The notes under the pieces were generated by a model, which saw only the letters and a list, made by a program, of their open reading frames with translations, did no database searches and was not told where the DNA came from. The position numbers and the translations under genes were made by a program. Shown one piece after another: positions 1 through 7,631 of a DNA stretch of 43,007 nt; position 1 is the first letter of the stretch, and every line of letters begins with the position of its first letter. The stretch spans positions 1-43,007 of the forward strand of contig JAKQIZ010000058.1 in assembly GCA_029561465.1 (NCBI GenBank), read 5' to 3'. This stretch comes from Deltaproteobacteria bacterium (GTDB taxonomy: Bacteria; Desulfobacterota; Syntrophia; Syntrophales; UBA8958).

Positions 1-572
1 GGCCGCGCCGCCGCCTCCTCATGGTTGCGGCGGCGGTTTCCGCCCCCGGATCGCGCCGGCGCCAATTTCGCTCCCGCTCCTTCGGCCAGGTCCAGCATTT
101 CTCCGAACGAAGCGATCATCTCCATCGCCGGAACGTCCGGACGGCGGCACCGCCGGGCGGCCTCCACGGCGATCTTCTCCCACCGCTCGCGACGGGCGGC
201 AGCCTTCGCGGCGTCCAGCCGGGGAACGGAACGGGCGGAATGGAACGGCACGATCCGGATCACCCCGATCTCCGTGGCCTTTTCCACGATGCCGTCCATC
301 TTCACCCCTTTGGGGAGGGCCTGGGCCAGGGTGATCCGGACGGACGGGACGGCGGCAATCGCTTCCCGTCTCAAGATCCGGACGGCGACCTCACGGTCGT
401 CCATCCTTTCGATCACGGCGGGAAAGTCCCAGCCCGATCCGTCGAAAAGGGTGACGGCATCGCCGGGGCGGAGGCGCAGGACATTACTCAGGTAGCGCCG
501 GCGGCCGGCATCCAGGGCGTAGATACCATCTTCCTTGAGGGTCTGGGGCCAATAGAGGCGGGGGAACGTCAC
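1..572 (-). CDS. rsmE: 16S rRNA (uracil-1498-N3)-methyltransferase RsmE, 3' part cut by window edge
   Basis: Reading the minus strand from a GTG at 572-570 gives about 190 codons with no stop before the window edge, so the C-terminal SAM-binding SPOUT part is missing. The translation has the N-terminal RsmE pattern (RLYWPQTL near the start, RYLSNVLRLRPGD, then LAQALPKGVKMDGIVEKATE followed by IGVIRIVPFHSARSV). RsmE methylates U1498 N3 of 16S rRNA in the assembled 30S subunit. The GTG overlaps the TAG stop of prmA by one base (TAGTG), so the two are translationally coupled; prmA-rsmE is a common bacterial pair. The start choice rests on this overlap and on the match of the N-terminus to the family. 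Confidence 0.88.
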   Translation of the reverse strand, partial: MTFPRLYWPQTLKEDGIYALDAGRRRYLSNVLRLRPGDAVTLFDGSGWDFPAVIERMDDREVAVRILRREAIAAVPSVRITLAQALPKGVKMDGIVEKATEIGVIRIVPFHSARSVPRLDAAKAAARRERWEKIAVEAARRCRRPDVPAMEMIASFGEMLDLAEGAGAKLAPARSGGGNRRRNHEEAAAR

Positions 573-1507
573 TACCGGTAGCCCTCGTTGCGCAGGACAT
601 AGCAGCGCCATTCTTTTTCGATGATGGTGCGGTGCGCCACAAAGGGCTCCGCCAGGAAGTGGTGTTCGATATCTTCTCGATTTTGTTCGATTATCCCGGA
701 CAGAATGAGAAAGCCGCCCCGGCTGAGGAGGTCGATGAGGCGGGGGCGAAGCTTGATGAGCATCCTGGCCGTGAGGTTGGCCGCAATGAGGTCGAAGGTC
801 TCGGCGAGGGTGGCCGCATCCTGGTAGAGAACGTCAACCCGGTCCTCCACGCCGTTCATGCGGGCGTTCTCCGCGGCGATCGCCACGGCCTGCTTGTCGA
901 TATCCACGCAAACGACTTTGCCCGCCCCGAGCTTGGCGGCGGCGATACCCAGGATGCCCGTCCCCGTTCCCACGTCGAGGACGCGGCGGTTCCGTGCCTC
1001 CCGGTCCTGGAGGATGAGGTCCTCCATGGCCTGGAGACACATCCGCGTCGAGGGATGCTGACCAGTTCCGAAGGCCATGCCGGGATCGATCTCGATGAGG
1101 ATATCGTGGCCGCCGGGACTGTAGCGCTCCCAGGTCGGCTTGATGATGATGTTCTTCGTCACCCGCAGGGGTTTGAAGTACTTCTTCCACTCCTCCCCCC
1201 AGTTGGATTCGGCGATCCAATCGGTGCGCCAGGAAGGCCGGGGCAGCTCGGGGAAGAGGCGGCCCAGTTCGTCGAGGTAGTTCTGGAGGGAGGTCAGGCG
1301 GTTTTCGACGCGGACGTCATCGGGCAGATAGGACTTGAGAGTCTCCGGGGAGGCATCCTCGGCAAAACCGCCGCCCTGGGGCTCCGGCGTCTCTTCCTGA
1401 AACACGCCCTGGGCGCCGTTTTCCATGAGGAAATTGGTCACGGCTTCACTCAACTCCGCCGGGAGGCTGATCTCGATCTGCAACCATCGTTCTTTTTGCT
1501 GTGTCAT
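572..1507 (-). CDS. prmA: Ribosomal protein L11 methyltransferase PrmA
   Basis: A 311-residue class I SAM methyltransferase. It has the N-terminal substrate-recognition region (LQIEISLPAELSEAVTNFL), then EIDPGMAFGTGQHPSTRMCL, SAM motif I DVGTGTGILGIAAAKLGAG, acidic loop VCVDIDKQAV and the NLTARMLIKLRP segment, all typical of PrmA, which trimethylates L11. The reading frame stays open 66 codons further upstream, but the start at 1507 is preferred. It has a purine-rich ribosome-binding stretch (GGAAGGGC) just before it, it matches the family N-terminus, and the upstream extension encodes only repeat-derived sequence. First gene of a two-gene unit with rsmE, divergent from the tetrapyrrole genes. 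Confidence 0.95.
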   Translation of the reverse strand: MTQQKERWLQIEISLPAELSEAVTNFLMENGAQGVFQEETPEPQGGGFAEDASPETLKSYLPDDVRVENRLTSLQNYLDELGRLFPELPRPSWRTDWIAESNWGEEWKKYFKPLRVTKNIIIKPTWERYSPGGHDILIEIDPGMAFGTGQHPSTRMCLQAMEDLILQDREARNRRVLDVGTGTGILGIAAAKLGAGKVVCVDIDKQAVAIAAENARMNGVEDRVDVLYQDAATLAETFDLIAANLTARMLIKLRPRLIDLLSRGGFLILSGIIEQNREDIEHHFLAEPFVAHRTIIEKEWRCYVLRNEGYR

Positions 1508-1636
1508 GACTCGCCCTTCCTGTTCCTTATGTGGGGAAACATATCCTTTTTTTGATGATATTTCAAGTAACTTGAAATATTCCCCTGGCCGTGATAGCCT
1601 GCCCGGCCAGATGCAATGGAGACGATCTCGTAATAA

Positions 1637-1712
1637 ACCCTCATGCCCCGTGGGGCGCCACGAAGCATGAAAAGAGCATTTCATGCGAAGAAAATGGCAT
1701 TTCATAGTAAGT
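1637..1712 (+). repeat. Dispersed repeat, copy A (inverted relative to 5886-5941)
   Basis: The block starting ACCCTCATGCCCCGTGG and ending TGGCATTTCATAGTAAGT reappears as its reverse complement at 5886-5941. Copy A holds about 20 extra bases (a partial internal repeat of the GCATTTCATGCGAAG type). The core ATGAAAATGgCATTTTCAT is nearly self-complementary, so the element can fold. It looks like a short palindromic mobile or REP-type element. It lies in the spacer between prmA and the tetrapyrrole genes. Confidence 0.7.
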
Positions 1713-1722
1713 TGTTTTATTC

Positions 1723-1850
1723 CTCACCCCTTCAAGGGGGAGGGAGCTAAGGAAACGAGAACCATATCGCCGACCCTACCCTTGAAGGAGGGAGCTACTG
1801 GGAGCGAAAACCATATCGCCCCCCTATCCCTTGAAAGGGAGGGAGATTTG
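1723..1850. repeat. Degenerate tandem repeats, about 49-bp period
   Basis: Three successive copies of a unit containing CCCTTGAAGGRGGGAGCTA are seen; the last two also share AACCATATCGCC, at about 1760 and 1809. The rest of the gap from 1508 to 1909 holds nothing else I can support: the open frame running through it is made of the repeats. The units are imperfect and too few and too diverged for a CRISPR array. Confidence 0.6.
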
Positions 1851-1909
1851 CTACTTTTTACCAGGGCCTCAATTCAGATGGACACTGATTATGCGCCGGG
1901 GGTAAGCCC

Positions 1910-2614
1910 TTGAAATACTATCCCGTTTGTCTCGACATCAGGGAAAGGCCCTGCGTGGTCGTCGGGGGCGGCGAGGTGGCGGCCCGGAAGGTGGAGCGCC
2001 TCCTGGAATGCGGGGCCGCCGTGACGGTCGTGGCCGGGGAGCTGGGGGACATGCTGCGGGAGCTGGCGGCGGCGGGGCGCATCCGGCATGTGGCGGCGGA
2101 CTATGAGGCACGGTATCTGGCGGGGGCCTTCCTCGTCATCGGCGCCACGGATCGGGAGGAGGTAAACGACCGCATCGCCGCCGACTGCCGCGCCGGGGGC
2201 ATACTGGTGAACGTCGTGGACGACCCGCGGCGCTGCGATTTCATCCTCCCCGCCCTCCTCACCCGGGGGAGCCTCTCCATCGCCGTGGCCACGGACGGCA
2301 AGAGCCCGGCGCTGGCCCGGAAGCTGAGGCGGGAACTCGCCTGGCAATTCGGGCCGGAATATGCGGCCTATCTCGACCTGCTGGGCCGCCTCCGGGAGCT
2401 GGTCATCGCCGCGGGCCGGTCCCCGGATGAAAACCGGGAGGTCTTCACCGCTCTGGTAAATTCACCGCTCTACGACCATCTCCGGGCGGGCCGGCGGGAG
2501 GAGGCCCGAGCGCTGATCCGCGACCTGACGGGTCTGGAAGTAGAGTCGATCTTCATGTCCGGCCCGGAGGTCAAGCTTCCCCCCGTGCCCGGCGCGAGTG
2601 CAACGATGGAATGA
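1910..2614 (+). CDS. sirC: Precorrin-2 dehydrogenase / sirohydrochlorin ferrochelatase family protein (SirC/Met8/CysG N-terminal type)
   Basis: A 234-residue protein starting MKYYPVCLDI, with the N-terminal NAD-binding Rossmann motif VVVGGGEVAARKVERLLECG, then IGATDREEVNDRIAADC and VNVVDDPRRCDFILPALL, the signature of the family that oxidises precorrin-2 to sirohydrochlorin. Some members also insert Fe2+; which activities this one has cannot be told from sequence alone. The start is a TTG at 1910 because no in-frame ATG or GTG lies suitably upstream and TTG places the conserved N-terminus correctly; a G-rich stretch lies just before it. It opens the tetrapyrrole gene series and would act after the CobA domain encoded at 5956. 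Confidence 0.88.
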   Translation: MKYYPVCLDIRERPCVVVGGGEVAARKVERLLECGAAVTVVAGELGDMLRELAAAGRIRHVAADYEARYLAGAFLVIGATDREEVNDRIAADCRAGGILVNVVDDPRRCDFILPALLTRGSLSIAVATDGKSPALARKLRRELAWQFGPEYAAYLDLLGRLRELVIAAGRSPDENREVFTALVNSPLYDHLRAGRREEARALIRDLTGLEVESIFMSGPEVKLPPVPGASATME

Positions 2615-2664
2615 ATTCCCCCTTCCGCACGCGGCAGGGGATCACAAACGCAAGCGGAATAGAA

Positions 2665-2688
2665 TGACTTTTACCAGGTCGTCAAATA
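2665..2688 (+). repeat. Degenerate fragment of the 8822-8960 repeat family
   Basis: GACTTTTaCCAGGTCGTCAAA here matches the right-hand end of the element at 8949-8972 (GACTTTTTACGATGTCGTCAAA) with a few mismatches. It lies in the 91-base spacer between sirC and the HemX/CcsA gene and is probably a decayed half-copy. Confidence 0.4.
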
Positions 2689-2705
2689 TGGTATCCCCAT
2701 AAAAA

Positions 2706-3527
2706 ATGGACTTTTATCTTCTCCTTTATCGTTTGGTCCTGGTTGCCTATCTGATCAGCACCCTGGCCTATATGTTTTCCCTGCTGTCCCGCCGGGTGAC
2801 GCCCGCCAAGGCCGCCACCTGGATCATGGCCGGGGCCTGCGGCCTCCACGCCCTGTTCTTCCTCGGTCAGTGGGCGACCCGGGGCTACAACCCCTTTCTC
2901 CGCCTCCACGACTCCCTCTCCTTCTTCGCCCTGGTCATGGCGGGGGTCTATCTGGCCTTCCAATTCCGGACCAAGACCCGGGTCCTGGGGGTCTTCGTCT
3001 CCCCGGCGGTCTTCCTCCTCATGATCGTCTCCTCCGTGGGCATCGGCGGACCCCTGACGGCGCCGGAGACCCTGCAGGGCGGCCTGGTCTCTCTCCATGC
3101 CATGCTCTCGGTGATCGGCGAGGCCCTCTTCGCCCTCGCCTCCGCCGCCGGCCTGGCCTACCTGATCCAGGACGGCCTCCTGAAGCGCCGCAAGGCCAGC
3201 AGGCTGATGAAGCTCTTCCCGCCGCTCCGGGATCTGGACCGGATCAACCACATCTGCCTCCTCTGGGGGTTTCCGCTGCTCACCCTGGGGATGGTGGCGG
3301 GCTCGATCTGGGCCCGAACGGTCTGGGGAAGCCACTGGCAGTGGGACCCCAAGCAGATCTGGACCCTGGCGGCCTGGCTCATCTACGCTATCCTCCTTCA
3401 CCAACGCCTCGCCATCGGCTGGAAGGGCCACAAATCGGCCCTGCTCTCAGTAGTTGCCTTCGTGGTGCTCCTGGCCGCCTTCCTGGTGGAGAAGTATTTC
3501 TTCACCACCATCCACCAATTTTATTGA
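2706..3527 (+). CDS. HemX/CcsA-family cytochrome c assembly-type membrane protein
   Basis: A 273-residue polytopic inner-membrane protein with about eight hydrophobic segments. The CcsA/CcmC/HemX tryptophan-rich signature appears as WGSHWQWDPKQIW near residue 213, with conserved histidines in FLRLHDSLSFF and SLHAMLSVIGEA. CcsA proteins handle haem for cytochrome c maturation; HemX is the related protein encoded beside hemA in the Bacillus hemAXCDBL operon, where it affects glutamyl-tRNA reductase level. Only 3 bases separate it from hemA, so co-transcription and a HemX-type role are likely, but a true CcsA role cannot be excluded. Confidence 0.85.
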   Translation: MDFYLLLYRLVLVAYLISTLAYMFSLLSRRVTPAKAATWIMAGACGLHALFFLGQWATRGYNPFLRLHDSLSFFALVMAGVYLAFQFRTKTRVLGVFVSPAVFLLMIVSSVGIGGPLTAPETLQGGLVSLHAMLSVIGEALFALASAAGLAYLIQDGLLKRRKASRLMKLFPPLRDLDRINHICLLWGFPLLTLGMVAGSIWARTVWGSHWQWDPKQIWTLAAWLIYAILLHQRLAIGWKGHKSALLSVVAFVVLLAAFLVEKYFFTTIHQFY

Positions 3528-3530
3528 ACC

Positions 3531-4820
3531 ATGAATCTCCTCCTCCTCGGCATGAACCATAAAACGGCGCCCGTGGAAATCCGGGAGCGCCTCAATATCG
3601 CCTGCACCGAAGACTTCAACCTCCTGGGGGAGATCCTGGCGATTCCCGGCGTCGAGGAGGCCCTCTATCTGTCCACGTGCAACCGGGTGGAGATCCTCGT
3701 CCGGAGCCGGGAGGGGGGCGGGGCGGAGGAACGGCTTCGGGAGCTGATCTTCCGTCACGGCAACCTGAGCGGGGCGGAGCTGGCCCGGTGCCTCTACGTC
3801 TATCGCGACGAAACCGCGGTCCGGCATCTCTTCCGGGTCGCCGCCGGCCTCGACTCCCTCATCATGGGGGAACCCCAGATCCTCGGCCAGGTGAAGGACG
3901 CCTACCGCCAGGCGGTGGAGCGGGAGGCGGCGGGGATCATCCTGAACAAGCTCCTCCACCGGGCTTTCCGGGTGGCCAAGCGCGTCCGGACCGAAACGGG
4001 GGTGGCCAATCATGCCGTTTCGGTGAGCTATGCCGCCGTGGAGCTGGCAAAAAAGATCTTCGGCACCCTGGGAGACAAAAAGATCCTCCTGGTAGGGGCG
4101 GGGGAGATGTCGGAGCTGGCAGCCCGGCACCTCCTGAAGCACGGCGGGGATCAGCTCTTCGTCGCCAACCGTACCTGGGAGCGGGCCGTGGGGATGGCCG
4201 CGGACTTCCAGGGAACCGCCGTGGAGTTCCCGCGGCTGGGGGAAGTGCTGCGGGAGGCGGACATCGTCATCACCTCCACGGGGGCGCCGGGGTACATCCT
4301 CACCGGCGAGATGGTCGCCGCCGCCCTGAAGCGGCGCAAAAACCGGCTGTTGTTCATCATCGACATCGCCGTGCCCCGGGACGTGGACCCCCGGGCGGGA
4401 GACCTGGAAAACGTCTATCTATATAATATGGACGACCTCCAGGAAATCGCCGACGAGAACATGGCGATCCGCAAGGAGGAGGCGGCCCGGGGAGAGGAGA
4501 TCATCGCCGCCGAGACGGAGGAGTTCCTCGCCTGGTTCGACACCCTGGCCGTCGTCCCCACCATCGTCTCCCTCCGGGAAAAGGCGGAGGCCATCATCGC
4601 CGGGGAGCTGGAGCGGGCCGAGGGGTGGCTCCGGAACCTGCGCCCCGAAGACCGGGAGGAGGCGGCACTGCTCGCCCAGGCCATCGTCAACAAGCTCCTC
4701 CACGATCCCATGACCTCCCTGAAGGAGGAAACCCGGGAAGGGGCGGCCCGGGCCTACGTCGCGGCGCTGCGGCGCCTCTTCCGCCTCGACGGGGCGGGCG
4801 GGGAGAAAGGAGAGGCATGA
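3531..4820 (+). CDS. hemA: Glutamyl-tRNA reductase
   Basis: A 429-residue enzyme that reduces Glu-tRNA(Glu) to glutamate-1-semialdehyde with NADPH, the first committed step of C5-pathway tetrapyrrole synthesis. Seen: GMNHKTAPVEIRERL at residues 7-21, the catalytic cysteine in STCNRVEIL (C50), MGEPQILGQVKDAY, the NADPH-binding region ILLVGAGEMSELAARHLL, and a C-terminal helical dimerisation region. Full length for the family. The start follows the HemX/CcsA stop by 3 bases; the stop overlaps the hemC start (ATGA), so the two are coupled. Confidence 0.97.
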   Translation: MNLLLLGMNHKTAPVEIRERLNIACTEDFNLLGEILAIPGVEEALYLSTCNRVEILVRSREGGGAEERLRELIFRHGNLSGAELARCLYVYRDETAVRHLFRVAAGLDSLIMGEPQILGQVKDAYRQAVEREAAGIILNKLLHRAFRVAKRVRTETGVANHAVSVSYAAVELAKKIFGTLGDKKILLVGAGEMSELAARHLLKHGGDQLFVANRTWERAVGMAADFQGTAVEFPRLGEVLREADIVITSTGAPGYILTGEMVAAALKRRKNRLLFIIDIAVPRDVDPRAGDLENVYLYNMDDLQEIADENMAIRKEEAARGEEIIAAETEEFLAWFDTLAVVPTIVSLREKAEAIIAGELERAEGWLRNLRPEDREEAALLAQAIVNKLLHDPMTSLKEETREGAARAYVAALRRLFRLDGAGGEKGEA

Positions 4821-5752
4821 TTAGCGGCACCTTGAGAATCGGCACGCGGGGCAGCGCCCTCGCCCTGGCCCAGGCTAACTGGGTGAAGGAACGGATCGAG
4901 CGACGGCACCCCGGCATGGGGGTGGCGCTTACGGTCATCAAGACGAAGGGGGACATCATGCAGGACGTGGCCCTGGTCAAGATCGGCGGCAAGGGGGTCT
5001 TCGTCAAAGAGATCGAGGACGCCCTCCTCCGGGGGGACATCGATCTGGCGGTCCACAGCCTGAAGGACGTCCCCGCCGAGCTGCCGCCGGGGCTTACGAT
5101 CGCCGTCACGCCGGAACGGGAGGACCCCCGGGACGTCTTGGTCTCGAAGCACCGCGTCAAGTTCGAGGCCATGCCGCGGCGGGCACGGATCGGCACCGGC
5201 TCGCTGCGCCGGGGCTTCCAGCTCCGCAATATCTTTCCCGACGTGGAGATCGTCCCCCTCCGGGGCAATCTGGACACGCGGCTGAAAAAGGTGGAAACGG
5301 AAGATCTGGACGCCGTCGTGGTGGCCGCCGCGGGGATCCGGCGGCTGGGCTGGGTAAGCCGGGTGACCCAGTTCCTCCCCGTGGAGACCATCATCCCCGC
5401 CGTAGGCCAGGGGACCCTGGCCATCGAGGTCCGGGAAGACGACGGGATGGTGCGCAAAGCCATCGCCTTTCTCAACCACGCCCCGACCTGGCGGGAGGCC
5501 CAAGCGGAACGGTCCTTTCTCCGGCGCCTCGGCGGGGGCTGCCAGCTCCCGCTGGCGGCCTATGCCAAGACGGAGGGGACGGGTATCAAGATCACGGGGC
5601 TGCTGGGGACGATCGACGGGCGGGTCATGATCCGGGAAGAGCTCCGGGGACCGGCGGACGCCGGCGACGCCCTGGGGGGGCAACTGGCGGAGGCCATCCT
5701 CGAACGCGGCGGCCGGGCCATCCTGGACATGGCCTACCGGGACTGCCGCTGA
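4817..5752 (+). CDS. hemC: Porphobilinogen deaminase (hydroxymethylbilane synthase)
   Basis: A 311-residue enzyme polymerising four porphobilinogens into hydroxymethylbilane. It starts LRIGTRGSALALAQANWV and has VHSLKDVPAELPPGL, the arginine-rich cofactor/substrate region GTGSLRRGFQLRN, and the dipyrromethane-attachment cysteine in GGGCQLPLAAYA (C242 by my count, the same number as in E. coli). The frame is open further upstream, but ATG 4817 overlaps the hemA stop, has a GGAGAGG-type ribosome site and matches the family N-terminus. Confidence 0.97.
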   Translation: MISGTLRIGTRGSALALAQANWVKERIERRHPGMGVALTVIKTKGDIMQDVALVKIGGKGVFVKEIEDALLRGDIDLAVHSLKDVPAELPPGLTIAVTPEREDPRDVLVSKHRVKFEAMPRRARIGTGSLRRGFQLRNIFPDVEIVPLRGNLDTRLKKVETEDLDAVVVAAAGIRRLGWVSRVTQFLPVETIIPAVGQGTLAIEVREDDGMVRKAIAFLNHAPTWREAQAERSFLRRLGGGCQLPLAAYAKTEGTGIKITGLLGTIDGRVMIREELRGPADAGDALGGQLAEAILERGGRAILDMAYRDCR

Positions 5753-5796
5753 CAAGGCCTTGAACCCTTAAAAAACATAGCTTAAGGAAACAGCAA

Positions 5797-5937
5797 ATGA
5801 TTGAAACAGGCGAGGTCTATATTATCGGCGCCGGTCCCGGAGCGGATCCGGGATGCACCGGAATGACGGTGGTGACGGTTATTCGACTTACTATGAAAAT
5901 GCCATTTTCATGCTTCATGACACTCCACGGGGCATGA
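5797..5937 (+). pseudogene. Truncated 5' remnant of a second cobA-like gene
   Basis: An ATG with its own ribosome-binding site (TAAGGAAA) opens a 46-codon frame whose first residues, MIETGEVYIIGAGPGADPG, match the start of the intact gene at 5956 (MTEAGKVYIIGAGPGDPG). After that the homology ends and the frame runs into unrelated sequence and the inverted repeat at 5886-5941. It looks like the 5' end of a divergent cobA copy broken at the glycine-rich SAM-methylase loop. It could still be translated as a 46-residue leader, for which I see no other evidence. Confidence 0.6.
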
Positions 5938-5941
5938 GGGT
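5886..5941 (-). repeat. Dispersed repeat, copy B (inverted relative to 1637-1712)
   Basis: Reverse complement of copy A without its extra internal bases. The centre ATGAAAATGCCATTTTCAT is an almost perfect palindrome. It lies just upstream of the ribosome site of the intact cobA-hemD gene and directly downstream of the truncated cobA remnant, so it may mark the rearrangement breakpoint. Confidence 0.7.
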
Positions 5942-5955
5942 CTTTTGGAGGGAAA

Positions 5956-7479
5956 ATGACTGAGGCGGGAAAGGTTTACATCATTGGCGCCGGGCCGGGC
6001 GATCCGGGATTGATCACGGTGAAGGGCGCGGAGGCCATTGGCCGGGCCGGGGTGATCATCTACGATCACCTGGTCAGCGGGGAACTCCTGGGTTACGCCC
6101 GGAAAGACGCCCGGCTGATCTACGCCGGGAAGAAGGGGGGCGACCATACCCTCCCCCAGGAGGAGATCAACCGCCTCCTCGTAGCGGAGGCGCAGCAGGG
6201 ACACGTCGTGGCCCGCCTGAAGGGGGGCGACCCCTTCATTTTCGGCCGGGGCGGTGAAGAGGCGGAGGTCCTGGCCGCCGCGGAGATCCCCTTCGAGGTG
6301 GTTCCCGGCGTCACGGCCGCCGTGGCCGTCCCCGCCTATGCGGGTATTCCCCTCACCCACCGGGGGCTGACCTCCACGCTGGCCTTCGTCACGGGCCACG
6401 AGGACCCCACCAAGGAAAAAAGCGACATCGACTGGGCGTCCCTGGCGGGAATCGGCACCCTCGTCTTTTTCATGGGGGTGAAAAACCTCGCCCGGATCAC
6501 CGCCGCCCTCATCGCCCACGGGAAGGATCCCCAGACCCCGGCGGCCCTCATCCGCTGGGGAACCACGGCGGACCAGGAGACCGTTGCGGGCACCCTGGCG
6601 GACATCGCCGCCCTGGCAGCGGCCCGGGGCTTCACGCCGCCGTCGCTCCTGGTCGTGGGACCCGTGGCGGGCCTTCGGGAGACCCTGCGGTGGTTCGACA
6701 ACCGGCCCCTCTTCGGAAAGGGCGTGGTCATCACCCGGCCGGAGGCTCAGGCGGAATCCTTCGCCGATCTCCTCCGGGAGGAGGGGGCCCGGCCCATTCA
6801 TTTCCCGACGATCAAAATCGTCCCGCCGCCGGCGTGGACGGAACTGGACGCCGCCCTGGACAGTCTCGCCGGGTATGACTGGATCGTCTTCACCAGCGCC
6901 AACGGCGTCCGGTTCTTCATGGCGCGCCTCCGGGAACGGGGCGGGGATCTCCGGGACCTGAAAGGCATCCGGTTGGCGGTCATCGGCCCGGCTACGGCGA
7001 AGATGCTGGTGGAAATGGGCCTCCGGGTGGATCTCGTCCCGGCGGAATACATCTCCGAGGGGGTCGTGCAGGCCTTTGCCGGACAGGATGTCCGGGGGAA
7101 GCAGATCCTCCTGCCCCGGGCGGCGGAGGCCCGGGACGTCATCCCCGCGGGGCTTGCACAGATGGGGGCGCAGGTGGACGTCATTACGGTTTACCGGACT
7201 GTCGCCTCCGACCGCCGGGCCGAGGAACTCATGCCGCTTATCGATACCGGCAAGGTCGATGTCATCACCTTTACCAGCCCCTCGACGGTGCACAATTTCC
7301 TCGCCATCATGGGGCCGGAATTCATCCTGCCGGCGGCGGTGAAGATCGCCGCCATCGGCCCCGTCACCGCCGCCGCCGTCCGGAAGGCGGGGCTGCCGGT
7401 GGACATCCGGCAGGAGACTTACACGATCCCCGGCCTGGTCGCCGGCCTCAGAGCTTTTTTCCAGTCTTTTTCATCCTGA
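5956..7479 (+). CDS. cobA-hemD: Uroporphyrinogen-III C-methyltransferase / uroporphyrinogen-III synthase fusion
   Basis: A 507-residue fusion. Residues about 1-245 are a SUMT/CobA domain (VYIIGAGPGDPGLITVKGAE; VARLKGGDPFIFGRGGEE; VVPGVTAAVAVPAYAGIPL; FFMGVKNLARIT) that methylates uroporphyrinogen III twice to precorrin-2. Residues about 255-507 are a HemD domain (VVITRPEAQAESFADLLREE; DWIVFTSANGVRFF; VDVITFTSPSTVHNFL) that cyclises hydroxymethylbilane. The fusion channels flux toward sirohydrochlorin, which fits a siroheme-dependent haem pathway. It has a clear ribosome site (TGGAGGG). Remnants of a divergent copy lie on both sides (5797-5937 and 7520-7621). Confidence 0.95.
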   Translation: MTEAGKVYIIGAGPGDPGLITVKGAEAIGRAGVIIYDHLVSGELLGYARKDARLIYAGKKGGDHTLPQEEINRLLVAEAQQGHVVARLKGGDPFIFGRGGEEAEVLAAAEIPFEVVPGVTAAVAVPAYAGIPLTHRGLTSTLAFVTGHEDPTKEKSDIDWASLAGIGTLVFFMGVKNLARITAALIAHGKDPQTPAALIRWGTTADQETVAGTLADIAALAAARGFTPPSLLVVGPVAGLRETLRWFDNRPLFGKGVVITRPEAQAESFADLLREEGARPIHFPTIKIVPPPAWTELDAALDSLAGYDWIVFTSANGVRFFMARLRERGGDLRDLKGIRLAVIGPATAKMLVEMGLRVDLVPAEYISEGVVQAFAGQDVRGKQILLPRAAEARDVIPAGLAQMGAQVDVITVYRTVASDRRAEELMPLIDTGKVDVITFTSPSTVHNFLAIMGPEFILPAAVKIAAIGPVTAAAVRKAGLPVDIRQETYTIPGLVAGLRAFFQSFSS

Positions 7480-7513
7480 AAGCAAAAATATTCGCTAATT
7501 ATTTTGCTTTCAG
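7476..7513. terminator. Perfect 12-bp inverted repeat at the end of cobA-hemD
   Basis: CTGAAAGCAAAA and TTTTGCTTTCAG form a perfect stem around a 14-base loop, overlapping the cobA-hemD stop codon. There is no clean T-tract after the stem, so it may be a weak terminator or an mRNA 3'-end structure rather than a classic rho-independent site. Confidence 0.4.
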
Positions 7514-7519
7514 GAAAAA

Positions 7520-7621
7520 ATGTTGGGCGGCGGAGAGCTGGCGTCGCTTATCGCCGCGGGCAAGGTCGATGTGATCACCTCATTCCGGGATGGTTTGACA
7601 GAAGCGGGGAGGGAGTGTTAA
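7520..7621 (+). pseudogene. 3' remnant of a second hemD-like gene
   Basis: The 33-codon frame contains ELASLIAAGKVDVIT, which matches ELMPLIDTGKVDVIT inside the intact HemD domain (nucleotides about 7222-7272), with clear similarity also at DNA level. The homology stops after VIT, and the frame ends in TAA 11 bases before ahbC. With the 5' remnant at 5797 this suggests that a divergent cobA-hemD once occupied the site. Confidence 0.55.
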
Positions 7622-7631
7622 GAGTTCACCT

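Noticed and set aside
21-581. Plus-strand open frames over the first 580 bases
   Set aside because: The minus strand encodes a clear RsmE in this stretch; the plus-strand frames are shadows of GC-rich coding DNA.
1723-1850. Tandem units as a CRISPR array
   Set aside because: Only two or three imperfect units, repeats not separated by unique spacers of constant length, no cas genes nearby.
1683-1913. Open frame of 76 codons in the prmA-sirC gap
   Set aside because: It is composed of the dispersed and tandem repeats, has no ribosome site and overlaps the sirC start.
5908-7293. Long minus-strand frame opposite cobA-hemD
   Set aside because: Antisense shadow caused by high G+C at third positions; the product has no recognisable family and the opposite strand encodes a full enzyme.
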